Positions 8,514 to 16,390 are shown, counted from the stretch's first letter. The stretch: 64,000 nucleotides of DNA from Marinospirillum minutulum DSM 6287 (GCF_000422325.1 NZ_KE383818.1:774590-838589); one strand, 5' to 3'. Translations and numbers: made by a program. The notes: generated by a model from the letters alone, not told the origin.

Positions 8514-8849
8514 TTATACCTTGCAGTACATATTATGTAGGGTACGAATAACTTGCTTAGCTTCTTCACCATTGAGTGAATAATAAATGGTTTGTGATTC
8601 GCGGCGTGTTTTTACTAGCTGATCACGCCTTAGTACCGCTAGATGTTGAGAAAGCGCTGATTGGCTTAAATCTAAGCACGCATTTAATTCACTAACCGAA
8701 AGCTCGCGATCATCTAGGTAGCACAAAATAAGAAGGCGGCTCTCATTCGCTAGTGCTTTTAATAGGGTGGTAGCCTGCTTGGCATTATTGCGTAAGTCAT
8801 CAATGAATTCGCTTGGATTTTCTTGCTTTGCTTCTGCAGTCGTTGCCAT
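8514..8849 (-). CDS. ArsR-family regulator, HlyU/BigR/SqrR-like with thiol-switch cysteines
   Basis: This 111-residue winged-helix repressor has its recognition region at about 51-75 (L-S-Q-S-A-L-S-Q-H-L-A-V-L-R). It resembles Vibrio HlyU and the sulfide sensors BigR/SqrR rather than metal-sensing ArsR. It has no metal-binding C-x-C motif; instead it has Cys43 (L-I-L-C-Y) and Cys109 (M-Y-C-K-V), the two positions that form the disulfide or polysulfide switch in that subgroup, plus an extra Cys58. Inference: it senses reactive sulfur or oxidant. No persulfide dioxygenase or sulfide quinone reductase gene is adjacent. An imperfect palindrome directly upstream may be its operator. Confidence 0.82.
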   Translation of the reverse strand: MATTAEAKQENPSEFIDDLRNNAKQATTLLKALANESRLLILCYLDDRELSVSELNACLDLSQSALSQHLAVLRRDQLVKTRRESQTIYYSLNGEEAKQVIRTLHNMYCKV

Positions 8850-8857
8850 AGTTTTTT

Positions 8858-8876
8858 ACTCAAGTTTCGCTTAAGT
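8858..8876. promoter_or_regulatory. Imperfect palindrome upstream of the ArsR gene
   Basis: ACTCAAG (8858-8864) and CTTAAGT (8870-8876) form a 7-bp inverted repeat with one mismatch around TTTCG. It begins eight bases upstream of the regulator ATG (8849), a position that suits autoregulation. It does not clearly match a published BigR or SqrR box. Confidence 0.4.
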
Positions 8877-9107
8877 TAATCAGTTTTGCATTATGTTACC
8901 TTTTTTTAGAGCCTTTGTTGATATTCATTGATAAATATTTAAAAAGCTGGCACGTTTTCAAAAGTTTGTAAAAGGCTGATTGTCGGCAATCCTTTGCCAA
9001 ATTCACTTGGTTTGCTTGAATAAACCTAGCCTAATTGCTGATGTTTGCGCCTTTTGTATTAGTTGCAAATTGTTAATCTTGCATTAAAGTGGTGCTAGAT
9101 TTTTACA

Positions 9108-9191
9108 AAGTGTCGACACTTGACCTGATGAATACCAGTCGTTAAGCAAAGAATTTCTTTGTTTGCTGGGTGTAGCAGGCAGGTGTCGACA
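9108..9191. promoter_or_regulatory. Palindrome cluster in the prpE control region
   Basis: The 371-bp gap between the ArsR gene and prpE is AT-rich and has no credible gene. Near prpE it holds a perfect 14-bp palindrome AAGTGTCGACACTT (9108-9121), a 15-bp palindrome CAAAGAATTTCTTTG (9147-9161) and a second TGTCGACA core (9184-9191). The repeated GTGTCGAC cores about 75 bp apart look like paired operator sites. No regulator can be named, and no other prp gene is nearby. Confidence 0.45.
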
Positions 9192-9220
9192 AAATAATAA
9201 TACCCACAGAGGCGTAAGTG

Positions 9221-11110
9221 ATGAGCTATAAAGCTGAATTTGAGCGTTCTATTAATCAGCCAGAAGATTTCTGGCGTGAACAGGCCGATAAATTACCTTG
9301 GCATAAAAAGCCAACCCAAATTTTAGGTAAAGATGAGCAGGGTGCTTACCGTTGGTTTATGGATGGTGAGCTAAACATTAGTTATTGTGCCTTGGATTAC
9401 CACGTTGAAAATGGTCGTGCTGAGCAAACGGCGGTTATTTATGACTCGCCTGTCACTAAGACTAAATCTAAACTGACCTACCGTGAAATGCGTGACCAGG
9501 TAGCTAAGTTTGCTGGTGGTTTACGTAAGCTAGGCGTTGAAAAGGGTGACCGGGTAGTTATTTATATGCCCATGGTGCCTGAAGCCTTAATAGCTATGTA
9601 TGCTTGTGCGCGTTTAGGTGCTATTCACTCAGTTGTTTTTGGTGGTTTTGCACCTAGCGAACTGGCTGTACGCATTGATGATGCTCAGCCTAAGGTGATT
9701 GTTTCAACTTCTTGCGGTATTGAAGTAGAAAAGGTTATTCCTTACAAAGGCTTGCTAGATGATGCAATGGATCAAGCAACCCACAAGCCAGATCATTGTG
9801 TTGTTTTACAGCGTCCTCAGCACCCTTGTGAGCTTGATAGTGACCGTGATGTAGACTGGAATAGCTTAATGGAGTCTTCCGAGCCTGCTGATCCTGTGAA
9901 GGTTAAATCAACTGATCCTCTCTACATTCTTTACACTTCAGGCACTACGGGTAAGCCTAAGGGTGTTGTTCGTGATACGGGCAGTTATGCTGTTGCGTTG
10001 CACTACAGTATGAAAACCATTTATGACATGAACCCTGGTGAAGTCTTTATGGCGGCATCTGATGTAGGCTGGGTTGTTGGCCACTCTTACATAGTTTATG
10101 CGCCGCTACTAGCCGGTTGTACCACCATTGTTTATGAAGGCAAGCCAGTTAAAACGCCCGATGCGGGTGCTTTCTGGCGTTTAATTGAAGAATACAAAAT
10201 TAAGTCTTTCTTCACTGCGCCAACCGCTTTCCGTGCGGTTAAAAAAGAAGACCCCGAAGGTAAGCTGCTAGCTAAGTATGATATTTCTAGCCTAAAAATT
10301 ATGTTCTTGGCCGGTGAGCGTTTAGATCCACCGACCTACCACTGGTTGAATGAATTGTTACCCGTACCAGTGATTGACCACTGGTGGCAGACAGAAACAG
10401 GCTGGCCAATTGCCGGTAATATGATGGGCTTAGAGCCAGCTAAACCCAAAGCCGGTTCTGCTACCTTCCCAACACCGGGTTACAACGTACAAATTTTAGA
10501 TGTACAGGGTGAGCAGGCGGCAGCAGGTGAAGAAGGCAGTGTAGTGGTTAAATTACCCTTACCGCCAGGCTGTTTAACAACCGTTTGGGGCGACCACGAC
10601 CGTTATAATTCTTCTTATATGGATGCCTACCCAGGTTATTACCTAACCGGTGACGGCGGTAAGATTGACGAAGATGGCTACCTATTTATTATGGGTCGTA
10701 CCGATGACGTGATTAACGTTGCGGGTCACCGTTTGTCTACGGGTGAAATGGAAGAAATTGTTGCCAACCACCCAGCAGTAGCCGAATGTGCGGTTATAGG
10801 TGTGGCCGATGAGCTACGTGGTCAGTTACCGGTAGGCTTGGTAATTACTAAAGATGGCTGGGATGGTGATGCTGAAAAGCTTCAGGCAGACCTAGTGGCG
10901 AGTGTGCGTAAAGAAATTGGTGCCATTGCTTGCTACCGTCAGACTTTAATTGTAGACCGCTTACCTAAAACACGTTCGGGTAAGATTCTGCGTAACGTAC
11001 TGCGTAATATCGCCGATGGTAAAGACTATGTTGTACCTTCAACCATTGATGATATGTCGAGCATTACTGAAGTTGAAGATGCGATTAAAACAAGGCTAAC
11101 CACGTCTTAA
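9221..11110 (+). CDS. prpE: Propionyl-CoA synthetase (AMP-forming)
   Basis: This ANL-superfamily ligase of 629 residues adenylates a short carboxylic acid and transfers it to CoA. The N-terminal M-S-Y-K-A-E-F-E-R-S-I with W-H-K-K-P, and R-W-F-M-D-G-E-L-N, match PrpE rather than acetyl-CoA synthetase. The P-loop Y-T-S-G-T-T-G-K-P-K-G lies at about 239-249, the W-W-Q-T-E-T-G motif is mid-domain, and the catalytic, acetylatable lysine is K588 in R-S-G-K-I-L-R. The ATG at 9221 is preferred because GAGG lies eight bases upstream; a GTG at 9218 is also in frame. It is monocistronic with a terminator and no prpBCD, so its substrate may be propionate or other short acids. Confidence 0.9.
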   Translation: MSYKAEFERSINQPEDFWREQADKLPWHKKPTQILGKDEQGAYRWFMDGELNISYCALDYHVENGRAEQTAVIYDSPVTKTKSKLTYREMRDQVAKFAGGLRKLGVEKGDRVVIYMPMVPEALIAMYACARLGAIHSVVFGGFAPSELAVRIDDAQPKVIVSTSCGIEVEKVIPYKGLLDDAMDQATHKPDHCVVLQRPQHPCELDSDRDVDWNSLMESSEPADPVKVKSTDPLYILYTSGTTGKPKGVVRDTGSYAVALHYSMKTIYDMNPGEVFMAASDVGWVVGHSYIVYAPLLAGCTTIVYEGKPVKTPDAGAFWRLIEEYKIKSFFTAPTAFRAVKKEDPEGKLLAKYDISSLKIMFLAGERLDPPTYHWLNELLPVPVIDHWWQTETGWPIAGNMMGLEPAKPKAGSATFPTPGYNVQILDVQGEQAAAGEEGSVVVKLPLPPGCLTTVWGDHDRYNSSYMDAYPGYYLTGDGGKIDEDGYLFIMGRTDDVINVAGHRLSTGEMEEIVANHPAVAECAVIGVADELRGQLPVGLVITKDGWDGDAEKLQADLVASVRKEIGAIACYRQTLIVDRLPKTRSGKILRNVLRNIADGKDYVVPSTIDDMSSITEVEDAIKTRLTTS

Positions 11111-11136
11111 TAGACTTGCGTTAATCCTGGTAAAAG

Positions 11137-11196
11137 AAGCAAGGCGTTTGTTTGGCTAGGGGTTATACTAGCAGGCAAGCGTCTTGCTTTTATTTT
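11137..11196 (+). terminator. Terminator downstream of prpE
   Basis: Stem arms 11137-11146 and 11180-11189 pair over 10 bp with one G-U. The loop contains a second GCTAG/CTAGC pairing, and TTTTATTTTT follows. It ends prpE transcription shortly before the yhhQ riboswitch. Confidence 0.7.
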
Positions 11197-11216
11197 TGGG
11201 CTGTTTTTTATTCATT

Positions 11217-11248
11217 CAGGGTTCCCTCGCCCCCTGCTAAAAAAAGGT
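11217..11248 (+). ncRNA. preQ1-I-like riboswitch in the yhhQ leader
   Basis: A short hairpin CAGGG (11217-11221)/CCCTG (11232-11236) has a C-rich loop starting with TTC, and is followed by CTAAAAAAAGG. This is the compact class I preQ1 aptamer plan: small P1 stem, C-rich loop, A-rich tail, and an AGG that can pair with the loop (for example CCT 11225-11227 with AGG 11245-11247). That AGG is also the ribosome binding site of yhhQ, so ligand binding would hide it and block translation. The downstream gene, a queuosine-precursor transporter, is a known target of this class. Confidence 0.72.
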
Positions 11249-11258
11249 ATCTAGTATT

Positions 11259-11918
11259 ATGTTGTCTCTTTCTGCTGTGCAATTTCGTCGTGCTTTATTC
11301 TGGCTTGCTTTAGCCCATATCATCATAATTGCTGCTAGTAATTACCTAGTGCAATTTCCCTTTGAAGTCTTAGGTTTACACAATACTTGGGGTGCTTTTA
11401 CCTTCCCATTCATTTTCTTGGCAACCGACTTAACGGTTAGGGTCTTTGGTAAAAACTTAGCAAGACGCATTATTTTTGTGGTGATGTTTCCTGCTTTATT
11501 GGTCTCTTATTTAGTGTCTATTATCTTTGCAGGTGGGCAGTTTGCAGGTATAGCCGGTTTGTTTGAAGTAAATAGCTTGGTAGCACGTATCGCTTTAGCT
11601 AGCTTTATGGCCTATTCATTAGGTCAGCTTCTAGATATTAAAATTTTTGATCAGTTGCGAGAGGTTAAAGCTTGGTGGGTAGCACCTGCCGCTTCTACCT
11701 TGTTGGGCAATGCCTTAGATACCCTCGTGTTTTTTATGATAGCTTTTTATGCCAGTAGTGATGCTTACATGGCAGTGCATTGGCCTGAAATAGCATTTAT
11801 GGACTACAGTTTTAAATTATTGGTTAGTTTAGTGTTCTTTTTACCTGCTTATGGTTTGGTTTTGGCAGGGCTGCAAAGGCGCTTACTTAGAGTTAAAGCA
11901 AATCTAACTGAAGTTTAG
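11259..11918 (+). CDS. yhhQ: Queuosine precursor (preQ0/preQ1) transporter YhhQ
   Basis: This 219-residue integral membrane protein of the VUT family has about six hydrophobic segments. It is very close to E. coli YhhQ as I recall it, with N-Y-L-V-Q-x-P, T-W-G-A-F-x-F-P-F-I-F-L-A-T-D-L-T-V-R near residues 43-60, and A-S-F-M-A-Y-x-L-G-Q. YhhQ imports 7-cyano-7-deazaguanine and related queuosine precursors for tRNA modification. The ATG at 11259 is 11 bases from an AGG inside the predicted preQ1 riboswitch. This arrangement would cut uptake when precursor is plentiful. Confidence 0.93.
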   Translation: MLSLSAVQFRRALFWLALAHIIIIAASNYLVQFPFEVLGLHNTWGAFTFPFIFLATDLTVRVFGKNLARRIIFVVMFPALLVSYLVSIIFAGGQFAGIAGLFEVNSLVARIALASFMAYSLGQLLDIKIFDQLREVKAWWVAPAASTLLGNALDTLVFFMIAFYASSDAYMAVHWPEIAFMDYSFKLLVSLVFFLPAYGLVLAGLQRRLLRVKANLTEV

Positions 11919-11984
11919 TTAGCAATTACCCAGCGGATGTTGGCATAATCAGAAGAAGAAATTTTTGTAAGCAAGGAGCCTAGT

Positions 11985-12761
11985 ATGAGTATTTTGGCGC
12001 ATCAGCGTAATGGTCAAGGCCAGCCGCTGGTTGTAGTGCATGGTTTATTTGGTAGTGCCAGTAACTGGCGTAACGTTGCTTTAAAGTTGGAAGATGACTT
12101 TGCTGTTTGGGGTGTGGATTTACGCAATCATGGCAATAGTTTTCACCGTCAAGGCATGGATTACGCCCAGCAGGCTAGAGATTTACTTAATTGGCTAGAT
12201 AACACTGGGCTAGAGAAGGTTTCCTTATTAGGCCATTCCATGGGCGGCAAGGTCGTGATGGAATTTGCCTTACGCTACCCTAGCCGTGTTGAAAAGCTCA
12301 TTATTGTTGATATCGCACCTATTCAATACGAAGCCAGCCATAATGAAATTATTGCTAGTTTAATTGCTTTAAAAGCACAAGAACCTTGGCATGATCGTCG
12401 TCAGGCAGACCGCTTGTTAAATGAGCATTTAGGTGAGGAAGCCATTCAAACACGCCTCTTCTTATTAACTAACCTGCGCCGTACAGATGATGGCTTGCGC
12501 TTGCGTGTGGGTATTGAAGAAATAGAAGAAGGTTATGCTGAAATTTTAGCTGCGCCTGAGTCCATTACTGCTGGAAAGTCCTTTGCTGGACCTACCTTGG
12601 TTATTCGAGGTGTTCGCTCTAATTATGTGCCCGATAGCACCTTGCCCGTATTTAAGCAGGCCTTTCCTGAGTATCAGCTAGTGGATCTTGATGGTGGTCA
12701 TTGGCTTCATGCTGAACAAACCGATGCTTTTGCCGCAGCGGTAAGTGACTTTATTAAGTAG
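11985..12761 (+). CDS. ybfF: Alpha/beta-hydrolase esterase YbfF
   Basis: This 258-residue alpha/beta hydrolase has the oxyanion-loop motif V-V-H-G-L-F-G-S at about 18-25, and the nucleophile elbow G-H-S-M-G-G at about 85-90 (nucleophile the serine). The catalytic histidine sits in D-G-G-H-W-L-H-A-E near the C-terminus. Length and sequence match E. coli YbfF, an esterase with activity on short acyl esters and acyl-CoA thioesters; its natural substrate is uncertain. An AAGGAG ribosome binding site precedes the ATG. It is in line with yhhQ and with the KDPG-aldolase-like gene 43 bases downstream, so all three could share a transcript. Confidence 0.88.
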   Translation: MSILAHQRNGQGQPLVVVHGLFGSASNWRNVALKLEDDFAVWGVDLRNHGNSFHRQGMDYAQQARDLLNWLDNTGLEKVSLLGHSMGGKVVMEFALRYPSRVEKLIIVDIAPIQYEASHNEIIASLIALKAQEPWHDRRQADRLLNEHLGEEAIQTRLFLLTNLRRTDDGLRLRVGIEEIEEGYAEILAAPESITAGKSFAGPTLVIRGVRSNYVPDSTLPVFKQAFPEYQLVDLDGGHWLHAEQTDAFAAAVSDFIK

Positions 12762-12804
12762 TTGATTAACTTTTGGAAAGGAAGTTGGTTTAAAGGAGTT
12801 GGTT

Positions 12805-13479
12805 TTGTCACGCATTCTACCTTTTGATTGGTCTTCACTCTTGGCAGAGCAACCTTTGTTACCCGTATGGGCAAAGGTTGATGTGCTTGCTGCCCCCAAG
12901 TTGGCAACAACGCTATTGGAAGCAGGCTATAAGGTGCTAGAGGTAACGCTTAGGCAAGAGCAAAGCTGGGAAGTTTTAGAAGCTTTACAATCCTCTAAAC
13001 TTACTTTGGTTGCTGGAAGTTTAAGGCATCCAGACCAGCTGGCGCGTTTACAAACCTTGGGTATTCGTTGGGCGGTTTCACCTGGCTGGTGCCCTGTTTT
13101 AGCAGAAGCGGCTGAACAATCAGGTATAGGTTTGTTACCAGGAATTAGTACGCCAGGCGAAGCAATGCAAGCCAGCCGTATGGGCTATCAGCAGGTAAAA
13201 CTTTTTCCTGCCAAGGCGTTAGGTGGCCCAGCTTATTTGCAGGCAATAGCCGCCCCTTTACCCGAATTAGCTTTTGTTGCTACGGGTGGGGTAAGTGAAG
13301 CGAATATGGCTGAATGGTTTGCTTTGCCACAAATTGCTGCCGTTGGTGGCAGTTGGATGCTACCTGAAGATTTAATTCAGCAGCAAAATTGGCAAAAAAT
13401 TAGAATGCTAGCTAAAACCTCCTTAGAAACTGCTAAAAGCCTGCGTGAAAAGACTTTACAACAAGGAGTGGATCGTTGA
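12805..13479 (+). CDS. eda: KDPG/KHG aldolase-family protein
   Basis: This 224-residue class I aldolase of the Eda family cleaves 2-keto-3-deoxy-6-phosphogluconate to pyruvate and glyceraldehyde 3-phosphate. Family marks are the catalytic glutamate in L-E-V-T-L-R, G-L-L-P-G-I-S-T-P-G-E, the Schiff-base lysine in V-K-L-F-P-A-K, and A-T-G-G-V-S near the phosphate site. A TTG at 12805 is chosen as start because AGGAG (12794-12798) lies six bases upstream; the in-frame TTG at 12799 would sit on the ribosome binding site. It is divergent from E. coli Eda, and no edd, zwf or pgl gene lies near, so a different keto-deoxy-acid substrate is possible. Its stop overlaps the next gene's start. Confidence 0.8.
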   Translation: MSRILPFDWSSLLAEQPLLPVWAKVDVLAAPKLATTLLEAGYKVLEVTLRQEQSWEVLEALQSSKLTLVAGSLRHPDQLARLQTLGIRWAVSPGWCPVLAEAAEQSGIGLLPGISTPGEAMQASRMGYQQVKLFPAKALGGPAYLQAIAAPLPELAFVATGGVSEANMAEWFALPQIAAVGGSWMLPEDLIQQQNWQKIRMLAKTSLETAKSLREKTLQQGVDR

Positions 13480-14405
13480 TTTACGCTAAAGATAATAGTG
13501 ATTTTAAAGCGCGGCGCTTAAGGGCTGTTAAGGAAGACTTAAACAGTGGTGCAGCAATTCTAGCGCGTAAAGCACTAGAAGATATGATTGATTATGCTGA
13601 TAGTTGTCAGGTAGAAACGACAGCAGAATTATTAACTGAATTAAAAGATTTGGCCGAACAATTAATTGCGGCTCGTCCTAGCCGTTTAGTGGTAGGCAAC
13701 TTATTGCGTTATTGGCTAAATAGTCTGCCTGAATTACCCGATGATTTAGACCGTGCCAGAGGTAGAGCAGGGGCACATGCAGAAGAGGTAATTGACCTGC
13801 TGCAAAGCGCTCAAAATGAAGTAGTTGCTAGGTGCTTAGAAGAAATTCAACCCGGCATGACACTAATGACCCACTCAAGTAGCTCTAATGTCATGGCATT
13901 GTTTCGTGCTTGTCATCTAGCTAATTTAAATGTGCAAGCCATAGTTACTGAGTCTCGTCCGGGTATGGAAGGGCGTAAGCTAGCCCGCTACTTAAATAAA
14001 TTGGGTATTCCTTGTCAGTTTATAACAGAAGCGCAAATGGCAAGTTTTGTAGTGCAGGCTGATAAAGTAGTTTTAGGTGCAGACAGTGTTTTGCGTGACG
14101 GCTCACTTATTACCAAAGCGGGTAGCCGCTTACTGGCGCTGGCAGCAAAAGATGCCGGTATTCCTTTCTGGGTGTTGGCAGAAGGATTTAAACATGCCCT
14201 GGTCTTGCCCGAAGATGCAGTGTTAGAAGAAGTTGACCCTGACGAGCTACAACTAGAAGCCATGCCACAGGTTGAAGTACGTAATATTTATTTCGACTTG
14301 GTTCCAGCACGTTTAATTACTGCTTGGGTTGATGAAGAACGTGTTGCGGTTACTTTCCGCTCACTTGCAGAAACACGCCCCGAAACCCTACCTAGCGTTC
14401 AATAA
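13476..14405 (+). CDS. eIF2B-alpha/MtnA/ribose-1,5-bisphosphate-isomerase-like protein
   Basis: This 309-residue protein has the helical N-terminal domain and Rossmann-like C-terminal domain of the IF-2B family (about 130-290). Family motifs are L-G-A-D-S-V-L-R-D-G and T-K-A-G-S-R-L-L-A-L-A-A near 198-225. In the sugar-phosphate isomerases of this family a cysteine lies in a T-x-C motif; here the matching stretch is M-T-H-S-S-S-S-N, so that cysteine is absent, as in eIF2B-type proteins, although the aspartate of G-A-D is kept. Isomerase activity is therefore uncertain. The TTG start overlaps the eda stop (TTGA) and has AAGGAG upstream, so the two are translationally coupled, hinting at a role with that aldolase. 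Confidence 0.75.
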   Translation: MIYAKDNSDFKARRLRAVKEDLNSGAAILARKALEDMIDYADSCQVETTAELLTELKDLAEQLIAARPSRLVVGNLLRYWLNSLPELPDDLDRARGRAGAHAEEVIDLLQSAQNEVVARCLEEIQPGMTLMTHSSSSNVMALFRACHLANLNVQAIVTESRPGMEGRKLARYLNKLGIPCQFITEAQMASFVVQADKVVLGADSVLRDGSLITKAGSRLLALAAKDAGIPFWVLAEGFKHALVLPEDAVLEEVDPDELQLEAMPQVEVRNIYFDLVPARLITAWVDEERVAVTFRSLAETRPETLPSVQ

Positions 14406-14432
14406 CCCGCTTATATTTCTTTTTTTAACTTT

Positions 14433-14466
14433 AGTTTGCTAACTGTGTTGGCAAACTTTTGTTTCC
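14433..14466 (+). terminator. Terminator after the eIF2B-like gene
   Basis: AGTTTGC (14433-14439) pairs with GCAAACT (14451-14457). The pairing extends inward through TAAC/GTTG, and TTTTGTTT follows. It closes the eda/eIF2B-like transcript before the RpiR regulator gene. Confidence 0.75.
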
Positions 14467-14560
14467 TTTTCATATTATTCTCTATTTATACCGTTACCTT
14501 AATTGTTTGGTAGAGTAAAAAAACACAGTTATTTAGCCGATCCAGATGAGTTTTGCGCAA

Positions 14561-14592
14561 CTATTTGCATTTGCTTTATTTTACGCAAATAG
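14561..14592. promoter_or_regulatory. Inverted repeat upstream of the RpiR-family gene
   Basis: CTATTTGC (14561-14568) and GCAAATAG (14585-14592) are exact inverted repeats 16 bases apart. A TTGCGCAA palindrome (14553-14560) abuts the left arm and further TTTGC copies lie around them. The position, about 60-100 bases before the regulator start, suits an autoregulatory operator. The pattern does not resemble the HexR box. Confidence 0.45.
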
Positions 14593-14649
14593 ATTTGCTT
14601 TTATTTTGGCAAGGTTTAAACTCTTCCTATTATTAAGAATTGGATAAGA

Positions 14650-15570
14650 GTGATTGTTGTGGCTCCTAGAACACTTGAAGAACTGAAACGTAAGCTGCAA
14701 AAGCTTAATTCTCCAGACAGTGACTTAAAGTTGGGTAAGCGTGCTTTGGCTGCCTTAACCCAAATGATGGATAACCCAGAGAAGGTCGCCGTAACCAGTA
14801 TCTCTATTCTAGCCAAAGAGGCAGAGGTGAATGCTTCAACGCTCAGTCGTTTAGTACGCAAGCTAGGTTTTGAAAGCTTTGCTGAGTTTCAACTGGTATT
14901 TCGTAAGCACTTAGCGCGTGCTAGTCACACTAGCTTTTACAGTGACCTTGCTGGGCGCTTTGTTGACGAAGATGAAGATGAAACAATCGATTTAGCACCC
15001 ACTTCCTTAGCGTTAATGACGCAGGTTGCAGAAGAAGAAACAGGCAATATTGCCCAGATGCTCAGTAGCTTAGATGTCGGTGCTTTAGAAAAAACCGTTA
15101 ATTTATTAGCTAAAGCGCCCAGAGTTAGGGTTTATGGCTTACGCCAAGCCAATACGGTAGCTAACTTTTTTGCTTATGCCTTGGGTTTGTTGCGGCCTGA
15201 TGTCAGCTTGCTGGGTAATCCGCATCATGGGGTTGCACATGGTTTAAATGAGTTAACCCAAGAAGATGTATTAGTGGTTATTGGGGCTGCACCCTATACA
15301 CGAGCCACCATCGCTGCGGCACGTATTGCCGCTAATCATGGTATGCAGGTGATAGCGATTACTGATTCGCATGGTTCCCCTTTAGCAGCAGAAGCAACTT
15401 TAAGTTTTATCGCACCAACAAGCAGTACTTGGTATAGCAATTCCATGGCTGCTTTTTTGGTGTTTATTGAAGGGTTAATGGCAATGATGGCAGGCCGTTT
15501 AGGAAGGCGTGGGTTGGCTAGTTTAAAACGTCACGAACAACTGATTGATGAGGTAAGTCATGAGCTTTAA
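14650..15570 (+). CDS. RpiR/MurR-family transcriptional regulator (HTH plus SIS domain)
   Basis: This 306-residue protein has an N-terminal RpiR helix-turn-helix (about 45-90, with A-S-T-L-S-R-L-V-R-K-L-G-F) and a C-terminal SIS sugar-phosphate-binding domain (about 140-280, with V-I-G-A-A-P-Y-T-R). Relatives respond to phosphorylated sugars or keto-deoxy sugar phosphates. The start is uncertain: GTG at 14650 is the longest, but GTG at 14659 has better spacing from GGATAAGAG. Its stop overlaps the crotonase gene start by 11 bases, so it is the first gene of an operon with that gene and the acyl-CoA synthetase. That suggests it controls the operon, and perhaps the eda-like pair just upstream. 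Confidence 0.85.
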   Translation: MIVVAPRTLEELKRKLQKLNSPDSDLKLGKRALAALTQMMDNPEKVAVTSISILAKEAEVNASTLSRLVRKLGFESFAEFQLVFRKHLARASHTSFYSDLAGRFVDEDEDETIDLAPTSLALMTQVAEEETGNIAQMLSSLDVGALEKTVNLLAKAPRVRVYGLRQANTVANFFAYALGLLRPDVSLLGNPHHGVAHGLNELTQEDVLVVIGAAPYTRATIAAARIAANHGMQVIAITDSHGSPLAAEATLSFIAPTSSTWYSNSMAAFLVFIEGLMAMMAGRLGRRGLASLKRHEQLIDEVSHEL

Positions 15571-16390
15571 TTCTGATTCTGATAAGGAAGTAGATGTTGC
15601 TGGCCAAGTGGTGCTAAGTGAGCTTAAAGAAGGTGTTTTGTGGCTAACCCTCAACCGCCCTGAACGGCTTAATGCGGTAAGCAAACCCATGTATGACCTG
15701 CTCTGTCAGTTGCTAGATGAAGCAGAAGCCAACTCTGAAGTAAGAGCCGTTGTTTTAACGGGTGCAGGGCGTGCCTTTTGTGTGGGTGCTGATATGAAGG
15801 CCCATGGTGCAGGTACACGCACGCCTTATGAGCGCCGTGAATACCTTAGGGGTGAGCAAGAAGTTTGTCGTCGTTTATTTAATTTAAAAAAACCGGTGGT
15901 TTCAGCGGTTAATGGTTATGCATTAGGTGCAGGTGCAGAGCTGGCCTTAGCCGCTGACTTTATGCTAATGCGTGATACAGCTCAGTGGGGATTACCTGAA
16001 ACAGGTTTGGGGGCCTTTATTGGTGGCGGTATTTCCTGGCTGCTACCCGCACGCTTAGGTTTGGCTAAAGCTAAAGAGCTGGTTTTGTTGGGTGAACGAC
16101 TCAAGGGTGAGCAAGCTTTAGCCATGGGTTTAGCGCAGCGTTGTTTTACTGTTGAATCTGACGGTGAATTTCAACAAGAGGTCCAAGCTTTTGCTTTGCA
16201 GTTAGCTTCTAAAGCACCTGTTTCTGTGGCTTTGGCTATACAGCAGCTTAATTCAGCCGGGCAAAGAAGCTTTGATGATGCCTTAATTGCAGAATTAGAA
16301 GGCATGATGTTTTGTTCAACAACGCAAGATTGGCAAGAAGGGGTGGATGCCTTTGCCGAGAAGCGTGCACCTAAGTTTATTGGTCAGTAG
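15560..16390 (+). CDS. Enoyl-CoA hydratase/isomerase family protein (crotonase)
   Basis: This 276-residue crotonase carries the oxyanion-hole motif G-R-A-F-C-V-G-A-D near 75-83 and both glutamates used by hydratases, one in G-A-G-A-E-L-A-L-A and one in L-P-E-T-G-L-G. It can therefore plausibly add water to a 2-enoyl-CoA or perform a related reaction. The gene overlaps the RpiR regulator and is followed 9 bases later by an NDP-forming acyl-CoA synthetase. The same order, hydratase/lyase then NDP-forming ligase, is seen in the Sphingobium ferBA pair for feruloyl-CoA. Whether this pair acts on aromatic or aliphatic acids cannot be told; no aldehyde dehydrogenase gene is nearby. Confidence 0.85.
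   Translation: MSFNSDSDKEVDVAGQVVLSELKEGVLWLTLNRPERLNAVSKPMYDLLCQLLDEAEANSEVRAVVLTGAGRAFCVGADMKAHGAGTRTPYERREYLRGEQEVCRRLFNLKKPVVSAVNGYALGAGAELALAADFMLMRDTAQWGLPETGLGAFIGGGISWLLPARLGLAKAKELVLLGERLKGEQALAMGLAQRCFTVESDGEFQQEVQAFALQLASKAPVSVALAIQQLNSAGQRSFDDALIAELEGMMFCSTTQDWQEGVDAFAEKRAPKFIGQ

Noticed and set aside
14650..15570. RpiR-family regulator as HexR
   Set aside because: The N-terminus and DNA-recognition region differ from HexR, the nearby palindromes do not match the HexR box, and zwf/pgl/edd are absent.
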